Position numbers and translations under genes: made by a program. A stretch of 64,000 nucleotides of DNA from Vanessa cardui (taxonomy: Eukaryota; Arthropoda; Insecta; Lepidoptera; Nymphalidae): contig NC_061123.1 of assembly GCF_905220365.1 (NCBI RefSeq), positions 558,001-622,000 of the forward strand, in the 5' to 3' direction. The notes under the pieces are model-generated. The model did not search any database. It had not been told where the DNA came from and saw nothing but the letters and a program-made list of their open reading frames with translations. This document shows positions 33,084 to 44,165 of the stretch, piece after piece. Position 1 is the stretch's first letter. Every line of letters starts with the position of its first letter.

Positions 33084-33094
33084 GTATTTGATGA

Positions 33095-34286
33095 AATTTT
33101 GTATGAAGTTAACTTGAACTCTAAAAAAGGACATAGGCTGTATTTTTTGCCAAACATATGACACCCAACACCCTAAAATACAAGCGAAGTGGCGACAAAT
33201 AGTTATACTATATATACGTATATATGTCTTCGTTGCTATTCACCTAACTCTTAATTAAATGTAGAATTGGAATTTTAAGTATGAAATAATTTTGAACAAA
33301 TTACTGTTTGTTGTGTTTCCATAAGACTTTTCGTTTTAACGTCATATTTAAGAAAGAGATAGTGATATTTTTATTGCCACTAAAATTTCTTAGAGACTGC
33401 ATTACAAAATCGAATGTTGTTTGAACTCGAAGCAAATATTTAGGAAAAACCAAGTTAGTGTTTGGATCGTTCTCGATTTTATTCATAAAATTCTAATTGA
33501 AAATCAGGCGCTTCAAAGTAAAATATTAATTTGAAGAATATTATGAATGTAATTGAAAATGTTTATTAAAGTCAATAGAATAAAATCACAACTTATTGAA
33601 CTTAATTATAATTTTTAACATTTTCATTGAGTACACGGAAAGTAAATAAAATATGTTTTTGAAAATATACCATACATTACATAGATATATTTACAATAAA
33701 TCGTATTTGATACGACACAGATCATTAACATTTAGTTATTCAATTTGAAATAAATTTTAAGTAAGTATTTGATGATTATGGAAGTTGTATCGATGTAACA
33801 TACTATTTTATGTAATTAAACTGACTCAGATACAAATCTGAGTTTTTTCTATTTTTATCTTATTATTTTTATGCAGGAAAGTTTATTAGTTAAATAGCCC
33901 ATTCATAAATAATATGAGAAAATGCAATGGCGGATCAGCAACGCTTAACGCGAATATAAACACGCAGACCTCTATATACCTGAATATTAAAGATTGTTCG
34001 AAGCGCATGAAATAGCTTGCTTCCGTAAAATAAAAGATTACACATAAGCCATCGATTGGCATACTCGACAGATAACTGATAGAACTCGACACGTGAATTG
34101 CACCTCGATCGGCGTGTCGCCCGCAATCATTCGATACGTGCGGGGAATAGTCTAGGTTTTGTGCATCGTCGATCGATGAAATATTTATAGCATTTAGGTT
34201 ACAAACATTTATGGAACACATTCTCAGCTACTACTACTTTATTATCAATATAGCGTTATATGAAGGAACACAAAAGACATCCTACC
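33095..34286. other. Intronic or unique DNA, no gene supported
   Basis: A 111-codon minus frame (33886-34221) lies in a slightly GC-richer patch with CACCTCGATCGGCGTGTCGC near 34105. It has no known motif. Confidence 0.4.
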
Positions 34287-34313
34287 AGGTTAGGTTAGGT
34301 TAGGTTAGGTTAG
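34287..34313. repeat. (TTAGG)5 telomere-type array
   Basis: Five tandem AGGTT/TTAGG units. TTAGG is the standard insect telomere repeat. Here it is a short interstitial run next to a LINE tail repeat. Confidence 0.85.
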
Positions 34314-34314
34314 A

Positions 34315-34475
34315 TCGACAAAATCAAATCGATTTATTAAAGTAGGCTTTTTCAAGCACTTTAGAATCGTTATTTAACAATTTTTTTTAATAAGTGATGC
34401 TACCACCTGTTCGGAAATTAGATTCTACCGAGAGAAAGACAAGAAACTCAAAAGTTAGTGTTTTTCAAAATTAAA
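34315..34475 (-). repeat. LINE/SINE 3' tail repeat
   Basis: Minus strand: AAATCAAATCGATTTATTAA, TAGGCTTTTTCAAGCACTTT, CTACCACCTGTTCGGAAATT and AGACAAGAAACTCA. Inverse of 3305-3450. Confidence 0.8.
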
Positions 34476-35770
34476 AAAAAAACAGTCATGTTAGTTAATT
34501 AGAATGATATATGCATGTAATGTATCCTATTCCTGGAAGTCAGGAAGTATTAAATCTAAGCTTTTTTTCGCCTGTATAATCTAGTATTGAATGATATGCC
34601 TTCTTTACCAATGTATTTTTTACAAATGATTTAAATTTATGAAACGGTATAATTAAAAAAGTCAGTGGAATTTTATTATGTCACTTTATGAAACCACATT
34701 TAAAAGTCATGGTGCTATTGAAATAGTAGGTGTAATATAAAACGCCGCACACACACAAACTCCACTAACGCACACATACTAACATCCCTAGGGTTATAAC
34801 ATTTCATTTTTTCACTTTCCTTTACTTTCTGTATAAGTTAAATGGAAGAGCAAAACCTCCTGTCACGAGTATTTTTATGCTTACGAAGAGGTCTCAAGAC
34901 TCTCTATTTACTTTTTAGCGAGAAATGAGACAAATATTTCTTATTTTATTTTTCGACGCGCTGGAAGAGATCCCTGTGTTATAAATTAAATTTAGTGACT
35001 ACTTAACTAATGAACTTAAAGGCGATAGTTGGACATCTATATCTAACAATTTAACTACAATTATATAGATGAGATGTTCCTATTGATACTATACTGAAAC
35101 AACTACTAATCCAATGAAATTAATATAAGTTTTAAATTAATTCCTTTATCAAGCCTCAAACTCTTAGTACCTTTTGAATCTAAACATCAAACCACTGCGA
35201 CGCAATATGTCATTCTCGACCGGTAAAGCAGATTATCGCTCATACTGAGCACACGAAAATAGATCTTACGGTGACGAACCTTTCCTCACCCCGAGTGTAC
35301 ATGAAGATGCAGCGCGTTTCCGAGATTTTAGTATATGTAGTTCATCCGCGTTAAACTTAAAGGATTGACGTGACAAGGGAACACTTAAAAATCTTACATG
35401 GAATATTTAGATAACATTATTAATACGAAACGATTTTATACAACAAAATATTATGTATAATATTTTTACAAAGTAATAGTATAGTTTTTAATAAAACATA
35501 TAATCCATAAACTACTTTTTAATATGTTACTAATTCAAGATTCATACATGGTTTTACACTTGAGCGGATGGGTTAATTGGCGTATTAACTTGGACGAAAC
35601 CCGAGGGAAGTAAATTGAAATCCAGCAATTAAGCAAATTGGATTAATAATTTTATAATTAATGCACATAACATTAAAACAACAATAATATCTTCTCTTTT
35701 AAATTGTAAACTTACTAATAACTCTAACAAATGTAAATGATGACCCCAAAGATACGCGGTCGCCTAGATA
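34476..35770. other. Unique AT-rich DNA, no gene seen
   Basis: A short CA-rich stretch near 34747-34785 and a GC-richer patch near 35260-35350, neither coding. Confidence 0.5.
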
Positions 35771-36068
35771 GTATTTTTTTATATGGGATAGGTTGGCAGA
35801 CGAGCATATGGGTCACCTGATGGTAAGTGGTCACCATCACCCATAGACAATGACGCTGTAAGAAATATCAATTATTCTTTACATCGTCAATGTGCCACCA
35901 ACTTTGGGAACTAAGGTGTTATGTCCCTTGTGCCTGTAGTTACACTGGCTCACTCACCCTTCACACCATAACACAACAATACTGAGTACTGTTATTTGGC
36001 GGTAGAATATCTGATGATTGGGTGGTACCTATCCAGACGGGCTAGCACAAAGCCCTACCACCAAATGA
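35771..36068 (+). repeat. R-repeat, best copy
   Basis: Reference copy of the most frequent repeat here. It starts after a T run with TATGGGATAGGTTGGCAGAC, then GGTAAGTGGTCACCATCACC, TGTGCCACCAACTTTGGGAA, CCTTGTGCCTGTAGTTACAC and GGCGGTAGAATATCTGATGA, and ends GACGGGCTAGCACAAAGCCC and TACCACCAAATG. At least twelve relatives occur in the window on both strands. No box A/B and no long frame; its class is unknown to me. Confidence 0.85.
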
Positions 36069-36164
36069 TGCCCTATACAACTCTTTGCTGTATGTATCAT
36101 TAAAATAACATTTGTTACTGATCCAGTGCTGTGCAAAGTCCCTTGTCATATAAAGCTTGTAAGC

Positions 36165-36299
36165 ATATTGTTACTATCATAGACATGGGCGCTGTTAGAA
36201 ATATCAACCATTCCTTACATCACCAATGCACTATCATCCTTAGGAAGATGTTATCTCACATGTACCTATAGCTATACTGGCTCACTCACTTTAAACCAA
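36165..36299 (+). repeat. R-repeat fragment
   Basis: ATAGACATGGGCGCTGTTAG, then AACCATTCCTTACATCACCA and ATAGCTATACTGGCTCACTC. Confidence 0.7.
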
Positions 36300-36412
36300 T
36301 AGAAAACTAAATGACAATCTACACCGACTCGGCCGGGAATCGAACCCGTGACCTCGGAGTGACGTACCCATGAAAACCGGTGTACACACCACTCGACCAC
36401 GCAGGTCGTCAT
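36300..36412 (-). mobile_element. tRNA-derived SINE (type 2), head half
   Basis: Minus strand: CGGCCGGGAATCGAACCCGT (box B in reverse), ACCTCGGAGTGACGTACCCA, TGAAAACCGGTGTACACACC and the 5' end CAGGTCGTCA. Confidence 0.8.
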
Positions 36413-36424
36413 ATCTATCTATTG

Positions 36425-36590
36425 TTGGATTTAGTGAATTCCAAAAATATATATTTTCCTCATAATTTATTTCAAGGCAAGTATTTTGCGAGGCAGCGCA
36501 TTGTAATACTTGATTCCGCTCTCACTTATGTAATGCACGGATCTGTTACAATACAGGTTAATGCTCCCGCTGCGGAAGCACCCTTATATT
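36425..36590 (-). pseudogene. Possible LINE C-terminal fragment
   Basis: A minus-strand frame reads SESGIKYYNALPRKILALK before a stop. It resembles the ...YN-LP--I... stretch near the C-terminus of Jockey-like ORF2 proteins (compare GIRIYNKIPENI in LINE family B, 10066-10101). Short and decayed. Confidence 0.35.
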
Positions 36591-37008
36591 GAGGGCTCTT
36601 TTTTATCTTATTACTCTATTGTAGGTGTGTTACACTCATAAATATAAAGAGATATATGTAATTACATATTAAACAAAATCACGCGTATTTAAATTTGTTA
36701 CATGGAGTTAAATTACTAATAGACCCTTAGAACATCTTAAAATTTCCTATTTAAATGTCTTATAAGAGTAAACAATCGATACATGACATAATTATCCAGA
36801 CTCATTATAAGTTACATGAAACCCAAAACCAAATAATAGGAATATAATGTATCAATTCTGATAATAACGTCTTATGTTTCGTTGGATCTACAAACAGTTA
36901 TTCGTTGATATATCAGTTTTATTTATATTTATATATTTTGCTTAAGGTTATATTAAAGTGGATACTATACACGGTTAGCGCTATAACGGTTCTTAGTATC
37001 ATTAAGAT
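36591..37008. other. Unique AT-rich DNA, no gene seen
   Basis: No coding frame or recognised repeat. Confidence 0.5.
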
Positions 37009-37188
37009 CTAGTTTGAAGGGTAAGTGAGTAATTTCAACTACAGGTACAAGGGACATAACATTTTAGTTCCCAGGTTGGTGGCGCATTGGCGATGTAAGG
37101 AATAGTTAATGTTTCTTACAGAGCTATTGTCTATGGGCGGTGGTGACCACTTACCATCACATGGCTCATATGCTCGTCCGCCAAACGT
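37009..37188 (-). repeat. R-repeat, head half
   Basis: Minus strand: CAACTACAGGTACAAGGGAC, GTTGGTGGCGCATTGGCGAT, TGTCTATGGGCGGTGGTGAC and CTCATATGCTCGTCCGCCAA. Confidence 0.85.
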
Positions 37189-37857
37189 AGACAAATTATT
37201 ATTCGATGAATTATTTTGTTTTTATAACCAATATGTTTCTGTTTTTATTAGTACAACTTTATTCGCGTTTAAAACAATATTTATAGTCCATTTACCATTT
37301 ATTTTGAATCCCTGATGTTGTTATCCAAGTAAGCCCTCACTTTCAAACGCGACTAGAAATTCCGTAGATTTTTTTTCACCTTTTTAAGTATCACCTCGCT
37401 TCGTTAGACACGTTACTTGGATGCGTCAGGATAACAAGCGTCGTCTGCTATCTGATACAGACCTAGGAACTTCAATAACACACATGTTGAAGCCACTATA
37501 TACCTTATTCCCTAACCTTAGCTACCATATTGGCATACAGGATACCTTTTCAAATATAATATATGAAAGCAACGCAAGAATCTGGTTTACTTTATTGTTT
37601 GATTAAAAGATTTCACAGTCGGACAGAATACATTTGAATCGTTTTTTTTTTAAGGATTATACAATTATGTAGTATATCTTACGATGGAGACTGAATGTTT
37701 TGTCTTTTGTTGCAACACAGCAGAATACTATCGTATTATATATCGTATATTTCAATCGAAGGATAAAAGATAAATAAATCATACATTGACATTATATTTC
37801 ATTCGATTTGATTTTAAATACCTTTTTTTATAACTAGCGACTCGCCCCGACTTAAAG
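37189..37857. other. Unique DNA, no gene seen
   Basis: AACTAGCGACTCGCCCCGAC at about 37833-37852 may be the 3' end of a minus-strand Helitron truncated by the SINE that follows. Confidence 0.45.
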
Positions 37858-37964
37858 TAAAAAAGTAAAGTAAAGAAACAGCATGTAAATTTCCCACTGC
37901 TGGGATAAGGCCTCCTCTTCCGTTAAGGAGAGGGTTTGGAACATATTCCACCACGCTTTTCTCA
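37858..37964 (-). repeat. tRNA-derived SINE (type 1), 3' end
   Basis: Minus strand: CAGCATGTAAATTTCCCACT, CTGGGATAAGGCCTCCTCTT and ATATTCCACCACGC. Only the last ~110 bp of the SINE are present. Confidence 0.75.
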
Positions 37965-38580
37965 TCAATTTTATTTATTATGAAAATCATTCATAATATT
38001 TATTGTTTTTTATTTATATATTTATCGGATAAAAAAACCCGAGCTGTCTTGTCAAGAGTAGAAAATGCTTTCGCTAGGTATTGGGATATTTACAACAAAA
38101 CTGAATTTTTCCCTTTCTTAATTTTGCATTATATGCACTGATGTATACAACTTACTATATGTAGTATATAGAATCACTGTTACTCATCATTAAACCGTTA
38201 AGCTCTACTAACTTCAGATTTCAGAGTCGACACAATTGCATGACTTATGATCCGAGGTATCTGTGATTATATCCAATCTATCTCCTTTTATTAAAAAAAT
38301 AGTAATTTAGTCGTTTTAGTTAGATTATAATCTATGTCGTGAGATAATAAACTGTCCAAAGACTGTGAACCGTGACATACTATTAACAATTTTAATTTAT
38401 TCACATTATTATTCAGAAGTTTGTAATATATCAAAATAAATTATAGAGACTCTAATCTAACCTAATCAAATTATAAAGTATCGAATTCTTTCAAGAGTTC
38501 TAGTTATAATCTAACCATATTAACAGTTTTAAGTAATATATACACGCCGTTCTCGTTTATCGCTCTTTCTACTAATGATA
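37965..38580. other. Unique AT-rich DNA, no gene seen
   Basis: No coding frame or recognised repeat. Confidence 0.5.
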
Positions 38581-38800
38581 AATAAAAATTTTAACAAAAA
38601 GAAAAACCGACTTCAAACAAAACACTATTTTAAAACAAATGAATATGCACGAAAAAGTAAAAAAAATAATTGCGTATTCAACATATTTTTTAGAGTCTTC
38701 CTAAGTTAAATGAAATGAAAAATATTAGACTACTTAAAAGTCGATTAACGATTATATCATGTAGTTATAATTATTGTTATATTTGGAGCCGGTGTCAGCC
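38581..38800. repeat. Foldback left arm, 220 bp
   Basis: Starts AATAAAAATTTTAACAAAAA and ends GGAGCCGGTGTCAGCC. It pairs with 38953-39172 with few mismatches. The loop (38801-38952, 152 bp) is unique to the element. Confidence 0.9.
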
Positions 38801-38952
38801 ACGGTGCCCTTGCCCCAACAATCAAAAGAAAGAAGCGATACGAGCCCCTTGATTGATCCAGTATATTATTGTGTAAAAGGTTATTTGTAAAAAACATATT
38901 TGTTAAAGTATTCTCGTATTGTTTTTTGATAGATATACTGTAGGGTTTTATT

Positions 38953-39172
38953 GGCTGACACCGACTCCAAATATAACAATAATTATAACTACATGATATA
39001 ATCGTTAATCGACTTTTAAGTAGTCTAATATTTTTCATTTCATTTAACTTAGGAAGGCTCTAAAAAATATGTTGAATACGCAATTATTTTTATTACTTTT
39101 TCGTGCATATTAATTTGTTTTAAAATAGTGTTTTGTTTGAAGTCGGTTTTTCTTTTTGTTAAAATTTTTATT
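38953..39172. repeat. Foldback right arm, 220 bp
   Basis: Starts GGCTGACACCGACTCCAAAT and ends TTCTTTTTGTTAAAATTTTT. Inverse of the left arm at equal length. A transcript through both arms would fold into a long double-stranded RNA. Confidence 0.9.
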
Positions 39173-39523
39173 TATTTTTTGATTTTAAGTGAAGCTGATG
39201 TTGACTAACTAATTTTTTTTAATATGTATAGATTAAGCGTTCCGTTTATATGAGTCAGAAACTACTTCGAGGACAATTTCAAAGGAAACTTGCGAATAAA
39301 GCAAAAATAGACTTTCGAAAATGCGGATTTAATACGTCACGCGGCGTAAACTACAAGGATCCCTCGAAAGAGCTGTAATCGAACTCAGCAAAAAAACTTT
39401 GAAAATGACCAACTATATTTCGTACATCAAATGACATCACATCACATACACAAAAATTGATTAAAGATAGTAAGAAATTCTGCCCCATATCGCACCCTAA
39501 CTGCGAGCCGTATAGGAGTTCCA

Positions 39524-39775
39524 TCACTACATAGGATAAAACAAAGTCGCTTTCTCTGTCCCTATATCTTTAAATCTACGCAACGGATTTTGATGCGGTT
39601 TTTTTTAAAAGATAGTGTGATTTAAGGGGAAGGTTTGTGTATATAATACATGAACAATATAGTAAAGAAACACTGATAATTTTAGAAGTTTGCGATGTGA
39701 TGTCGTAAATAAACAAATTCTGTAGTATATTTATTATCAGTATTGCACCCGTGCGAAGCCGGGGTGGGTAGCTAG
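39524..39775 (+). mobile_element. Helitron inside Z copy 2
   Basis: 5' TC at 39524-39525 after an A, then TACATAGGATAAAACAAAGT. It contains GATTTTGATGCGGTTTTTTT and CATGAACAATATAGTAAAGA, and ends GTAGCTAG (CTAG 39772-39775) before a T. Canonical A/T insertion, non-autonomous. Confidence 0.85.
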
Positions 39776-40214
39776 TTGATTATAATATTCGACTATGATA
39801 ATTATATAAACATAACCACATTACGGAAGGTGACTCAAATATCCAAGTAACCTATAAATAAAAGATTCGACCGAGTATCGCTAACGTGCTCCTCAGAATT
39901 GTTCCGTTCCCTTCCGTTCCGTTACTTTGTCATGGATCCTGTGCTCAGAACCTTACCAAACTTTCACCAAATTACCCTTGAAGTATATATTTTATAATAA
40001 AAAAAGAATTATCAAAATTGGTTAACGTGATTTTCAGTTAGTCACCTATTTGTCGCGCATATACATAATGCAAATTTAAGACTTATGTCGTTTTCACATG
40101 GATACCATCATCGGAAAAAAAAATAAAAAAAATGGGACCCCACGGGAAGCACTACCTTTCAAACAAAAAAAAATTATCAAAATCGGTCCACCCAATGTAA
40201 AGTTATGAGGTAAC

Positions 40215-40251
<37 letters not shown>

Positions 40252-40291
40252 GGCCGAATTGATAACCTCCTCCTTTTGGAAGTCGGTTGAA

Positions 40292-41300
40292 AACCACGTC
40301 AAAATCTGTTTAGCTAGAAGAACAGAAAACAAATAGTTTTACAGTATTATGGTCCCTATATCCGCCCTCCTTATATAAAATTACCACAACCTTCACCTCC
40401 TAGCGTTGTCCTATTAACGAGAAGAAGTGATTTGTATTTATTAGTAATAGTTTTTAAACACGTATTTATGTAATAATTAATTTCAATTTCAAGGTTTGCA
40501 CGTGATTCGATCACATGATGTGATCTTAACACGTTATTGAATTAAGAGCTAAAATATTATGTAATATTTAGCGCACCCGTGACGGACACGACACGGTATT
40601 ACAATAAAATAATTCAAAAACATTATTTGAAGAATGTACCATACTAACATATAATTATTAGTCATCCAATGCCGGTTTTTTCAAATCTCATTACACTTGT
40701 TGTTGTTTTTTTTTCCTTAAACCCTAACTCACTTAATTTAAACATAATAATTAATATGCTATATTCAATACAGGAATTTAGGTGTCGTATATCGTGTGTA
40801 TATATCTAATAAGTTATGGAGACATTTGACTGAAAATAATTGTTAGATTTATTTAGAAATGATTTCGTTTCGGGACCACCTTTTTGCCATTTGGCGTTCA
40901 GTCATCTTCCAACGATATACATGACTGGGAAATGAGCTCTATTAGAGTAACACAATAAATTAAATGCAAGATGGTTTTACTTATATATCAACTCAATACA
41001 AAATGAAACTTTTATAATATGATACGTATGACCAGTGCAATGCACTGCAGCGTCTAGACCATAACTCAAATTGTCATACATAATTAGATACAACGACAGT
41101 TTCATCAAAATTCATCACGCGATAGTTCATAGCCGTTCGATTTAATATGCACGGTCCACGTGTCCTGTTGGCGTGCATGTCTTAGGTAAGAGATGCTTTC
41201 TATAACCCGGAAAACGTCAAGTCCTATTCGAGGCGTGAAAGCATAAACAATCAAATCAGCGAAGCAACTTATCTAATTTATAATATGAATATATAATTTC
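40292..41300. other. Unique DNA, no gene seen
   Basis: A GC-richer patch at about 41100-41250 holds CACGTG (E-box) in GGTCCACGTGTCCTG. It could be regulatory; no coding frame. Confidence 0.45.
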
Positions 41301-41480
41301 TTTTTTTATGCTATAGGATGGCAGACGAGCATATGAGCCACTTGATGGTAAGTGCTCACCACTGCCCATAAACAATGGCACTACAAGAAATATTAACCAT
41401 TACTAATATAAGTACTAAGTACTAGTTGGTGGTAGAATATTGGATGAATGAGTGGTATCTACCCAGATAAGTATTATAAG
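41301..41480 (+). repeat. R-repeat with internal deletion
   Basis: GCTATAGGATGGCAGACGAG, CACTTGATGGTAAGTGCTCA, TAAGAAAT-type block, then a jump to GTTGGTGGTAGAATATTGGA and GTGGTATCTACCCAGATAAG. Confidence 0.75.
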
Positions 41481-41604
41481 TAGTGTGTAAATATTGGTAT
41501 CAATTCTTTTAGCTGAACCATTTAGATTATACTTTTTAAATCTTTATCGCATTCGGTTGTCTGGAGGAGATGCCCAGTAAGCCATATGTCTACTATTTCA
41601 TTAG

Positions 41605-41825
41605 TGCAGGATTTTGTGCAAGCCCTTCCGAGTACCAGTCATCAGGTATTCTACCGCCAATATACTCATTATTGTGATGATGATGAGCTAGTGTAACTAC
41701 AGGCACATGGGTCATAACATATTAGTTCCCAAGATTGGTGGTGCATTGATTATATAAGGAACCGTTAATATTTCTTACATAGCTCTTGTCTATGGGCTAT
41801 GGTGACCACTTATCAAGACTGCCCC
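41605..41825 (-). repeat. R-repeat, diverged
   Basis: Minus strand: GCAGGATTTTGTGCAAGCCC, CATCAGGTATTCTACCGCCA, ACTACAGGCACATGGGTCAT and CTTGTCTATGGGCTATGGTG. Confidence 0.75.
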
Positions 41826-42407
41826 GGCAAGCAAAAATAAGAAACAAAACTTGTATAGAACACCAATTATTTTTAGTCATAAGTTTCTGTATTATATTCG
41901 CTGTGTACAATTCAGTTTATTAATAATAATAATGATCAATTAATTTTACTTAGAGGTTTGTAGTACCTCTCAAACGTAGTACGACGTTGATAATATATTT
42001 CTCCATTATTTGAATTAAATGGTTTCAACGGCCATATTGCAGGCATTTTTGTAATAAGTTTAACTATAAATCAAACTCTATTACTCGAAATGGAATTACA
42101 GGAAATATAAAACTTAAATATGTTTTTCATATTTTAATAATGCTTGAATATAAATCGTGTATTGTAAATTGGACTTATACAACAACAAAGCCGGTAGCAC
42201 CGCTTTGTAATGTCAGCTCTCCCGTACGTAGAATTCGATTTATCCACCAATATTCCGTCCATGCGCTTTTGACAGCGGCCCTTTTGTTGACCAAACGCAA
42301 GAGTAATTTAAATTCATTTATTATTATTATTCATATTTTGTAAAAATAACTTTACGTTTTATGTGCACTTTTAAAAATAGGATGATAGAAATGTATTTAC
42401 TCTAGTA
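41826..42407. other. Unique DNA with a GC-richer patch at 42180-42300
   Basis: The patch has a minus-strand frame (RLVNKRAAVKSAWTEYWWIN and on) of about 40 codons that I cannot place. No other support for a gene. Confidence 0.4.
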
Positions 42408-42572
42408 CTAGCGACCCGGCCTGGCTTCGCAAAGTGCAATGCTGATACTGATACTGATCTGGAATCACTCTATCTATTAAAAAAAAGCGCATCAAAATCC
42501 ATTGTATAATTTTAAAGATGTAAGAATACATAGGACCAAGAGCGATATGCTTTGTTTTATACTATGTAATGA
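42408..42572 (-). mobile_element. Helitron, internally deleted, 165 bp
   Basis: Minus-strand CTAG at 42408-42411 followed by a T (plus-strand A at 42407). 5' TC at 42571-42572 preceded by an A. CACTCTATCTATTAAAAAAAA and GCGCATCAAAATCCATTG are the shared body. The middle half of the family sequence is missing. Confidence 0.82.
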
Positions 42573-42639
42573 TAAGTTTAACGACATTTTAAATTATAGT
42601 TTAAAATTTCGTGACTGAGATATATCAGAAATGCAAATT

Positions 42640-42722
42640 AAGTAAGGCTTTTCTTGGTTTGAACTGTGTAATCTTGAGCTAAGATCATCCTGTTCTAGCC
42701 ACTGGGCTAACCCGGGTCGCAG
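42640..42722 (-). repeat. tRNA-like SINE head, fragment
   Basis: Minus strand: TCTTGGTTTGAACTGTGTAA (box-B region) and TTCTAGCCACTGGGCTAACC, CGGGTC (D-arm region). Confidence 0.5.
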
Positions 42723-42980
42723 CGTGAATTCAAAATAAATTAAGAACTCATTATAACGATATAATATCTTGCAAACTGTGACATTAATTAAATACATTCC
42801 GCGGTTCCGCTCGCCGCGCACGCTGAAGGGATGTTAATTAGTGGAACACTGCTTTCGAAACATGCCGTGAGTGCAAGCCTCGATGTACGTAAATATTTTT
42901 CGTAATTGCAAGGAAAATTTTACACGAAATATATTTTTTGAAAAATTATACTAATATTTCATATACAAGTATATATAGCA
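42723..42980. other. Unique DNA, no gene seen
   Basis: Short GC-richer stretch near 42800-42830 (GCGGTTCCGCTCGCCGCGCA); not coding. Confidence 0.45.
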
Positions 42981-43236
42981 CCAGAGATTCGCCCATTTTC
43001 GCACGAGTGCAATGCAGAAACTAAATATGATATAGATTTTGTTTATTTATACACCACATTTAAAAATTCTAAAATTGTCAGAGTTTCTTTACTATATTGT
43101 TCGTGTATTACAAGAACCTTCCTCTCGAATTTTTTTTAGTAAATAGAGTGCTATTTACTAAAAAAAAGCGCTTCAAAATCCGTTGCTTAATTTTAAAGAA
43201 CTAAACAAACATAGGGACAGACATACTATGTAAAGA
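42981..43236 (-). mobile_element. Helitron, older copy
   Basis: Same family: GCACGAGTGCAATGCAGAAA, TTTCTTTACTATATTGTTCG, GCGCTTCAAAATCCGTTGCT and CATACTATGTAAAGA. The terminal CTAG is changed to CCAG (minus strand reads CTGG). The 5' TC (43235-43236) is preceded by an A. Confidence 0.75.
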
Positions 43237-43957
43237 TGTGCATAGTAAAAAATTTTGTTACTTTTAAACTATAGCAATAAACTGCGACTCAAAATTCTAA
43301 CACATAGGTAATATACGTATCTAAGTAAATGCACATTACACAGTTTTAAATTAAGAATATTAACGGCAGGCTGAATTAAATATTCTTTTAAAATATAAAT
43401 AGAAGTCTTTCTGACTATACTTTGGCACCGCGGTCGATTCCAAGGACCTCGCCGGAGATATTCAAGAATATAAGTGTCTGTGCAAATACAGGTACATTTT
43501 CTATTTCCTTATTCAATTAGTTAACTAACGTATGGCGTCGTTATTAAAATGTATGCCAAACATATATGAAAAGTCTTTATGGACAAGTAACGTTATATTA
43601 TATAGAAAAGTTCTATTCAAATGTGTAATTTAAAACTTACTCACTATCTGATTGAAGAAAATTTCGGCTAAAAGAATAGAATGGTTGATCTGATTATGAA
43701 AAAGGAAACAAAATGATAATAGATATAATTGTTAATTCTCATTTTTAATCAGTGTCTCAAAAATAAAGTTTCATATTTCTTAACTAACTTACGGACTTCC
43801 ATACGAACTTATAACGCCCATATTCATCAACTTAAGGTATTTTTTCAATAAAACGATCCTATTCACCCAATTTCAAGGCCTTTCCTTAAATAGTTTACGT
43901 TAGGCGATGATGAGTCTGTCAGTCTGGACATGTTATTTTACTTTTCTTTTCTCACCA
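43237..43957. other. Unique AT-rich DNA, no gene seen
   Basis: No coding frame or recognised repeat. Confidence 0.5.
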
Positions 43958-44165
43958 AGCTGTTTCAATGCGGCTGGGTGGAATACACATGTAACACAAT
44001 TTCGAAGAAATTAGACATATGCAGTTTCCTCGCGATGTTTTACCGTGCACAGATGAATTATAAATACAAATAAGCACATGAATATTCAGTGGCGCATCCT
44101 TGGGTTTGAATTCGTAATCATCTGTTAAGTCACATGCGTTCTGTCCACTGGGCCATTTCGACTCT
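43958..44165 (-). mobile_element. tRNA-derived SINE (type 1), 5' two-thirds, decayed
   Basis: Minus strand: TTCAATGCGGCTGGGTGGAA, ATACACATGTAACACAATTT, GTTTCCTCGCGATGTTTTAC, CCTTGGGTTTGAATTCGTAA and CACTGGGCCATTTCGACTCT. Confidence 0.8.

Larger units (their letters stand above)
38581..40291 (+). mobile_element. Z composite foldback element, copy 2 (longest)
   Basis: In order: a large foldback (38581-39172), about 350 bp of non-coding DNA including GCTGTAATCGAACTCAGC, a Helitron (39524-39775), then CATGGATCCTGTGCTCAGAA. It closes with an A run (about 40221-40248) and ATTGATAACCTCCTCCTTTT with GGAAGTCGGTTG. The two outer ends share AACCGACTTC in inverted orientation. No open frame looks functional. 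Copy 1 (20907-22268) has the same internal Helitron in the same position, so that insertion predates the spread of Z. Confidence 0.82.

Noticed and set aside
36160..36180. A possible CRISPR or satellite array from the repeated R-repeat pieces around 35.8-36.4 kb
   Set aside because: The pieces are irregular in length, spacing and orientation and are ordinary interspersed repeat copies.
38757..39038. 93-codon minus frame, similar to one at 60808-61005 (shared GARAPWLTPAPN)
   Set aside because: The likeness is only because both sit in copies of the Z foldback loop and arm; no domain or start context.
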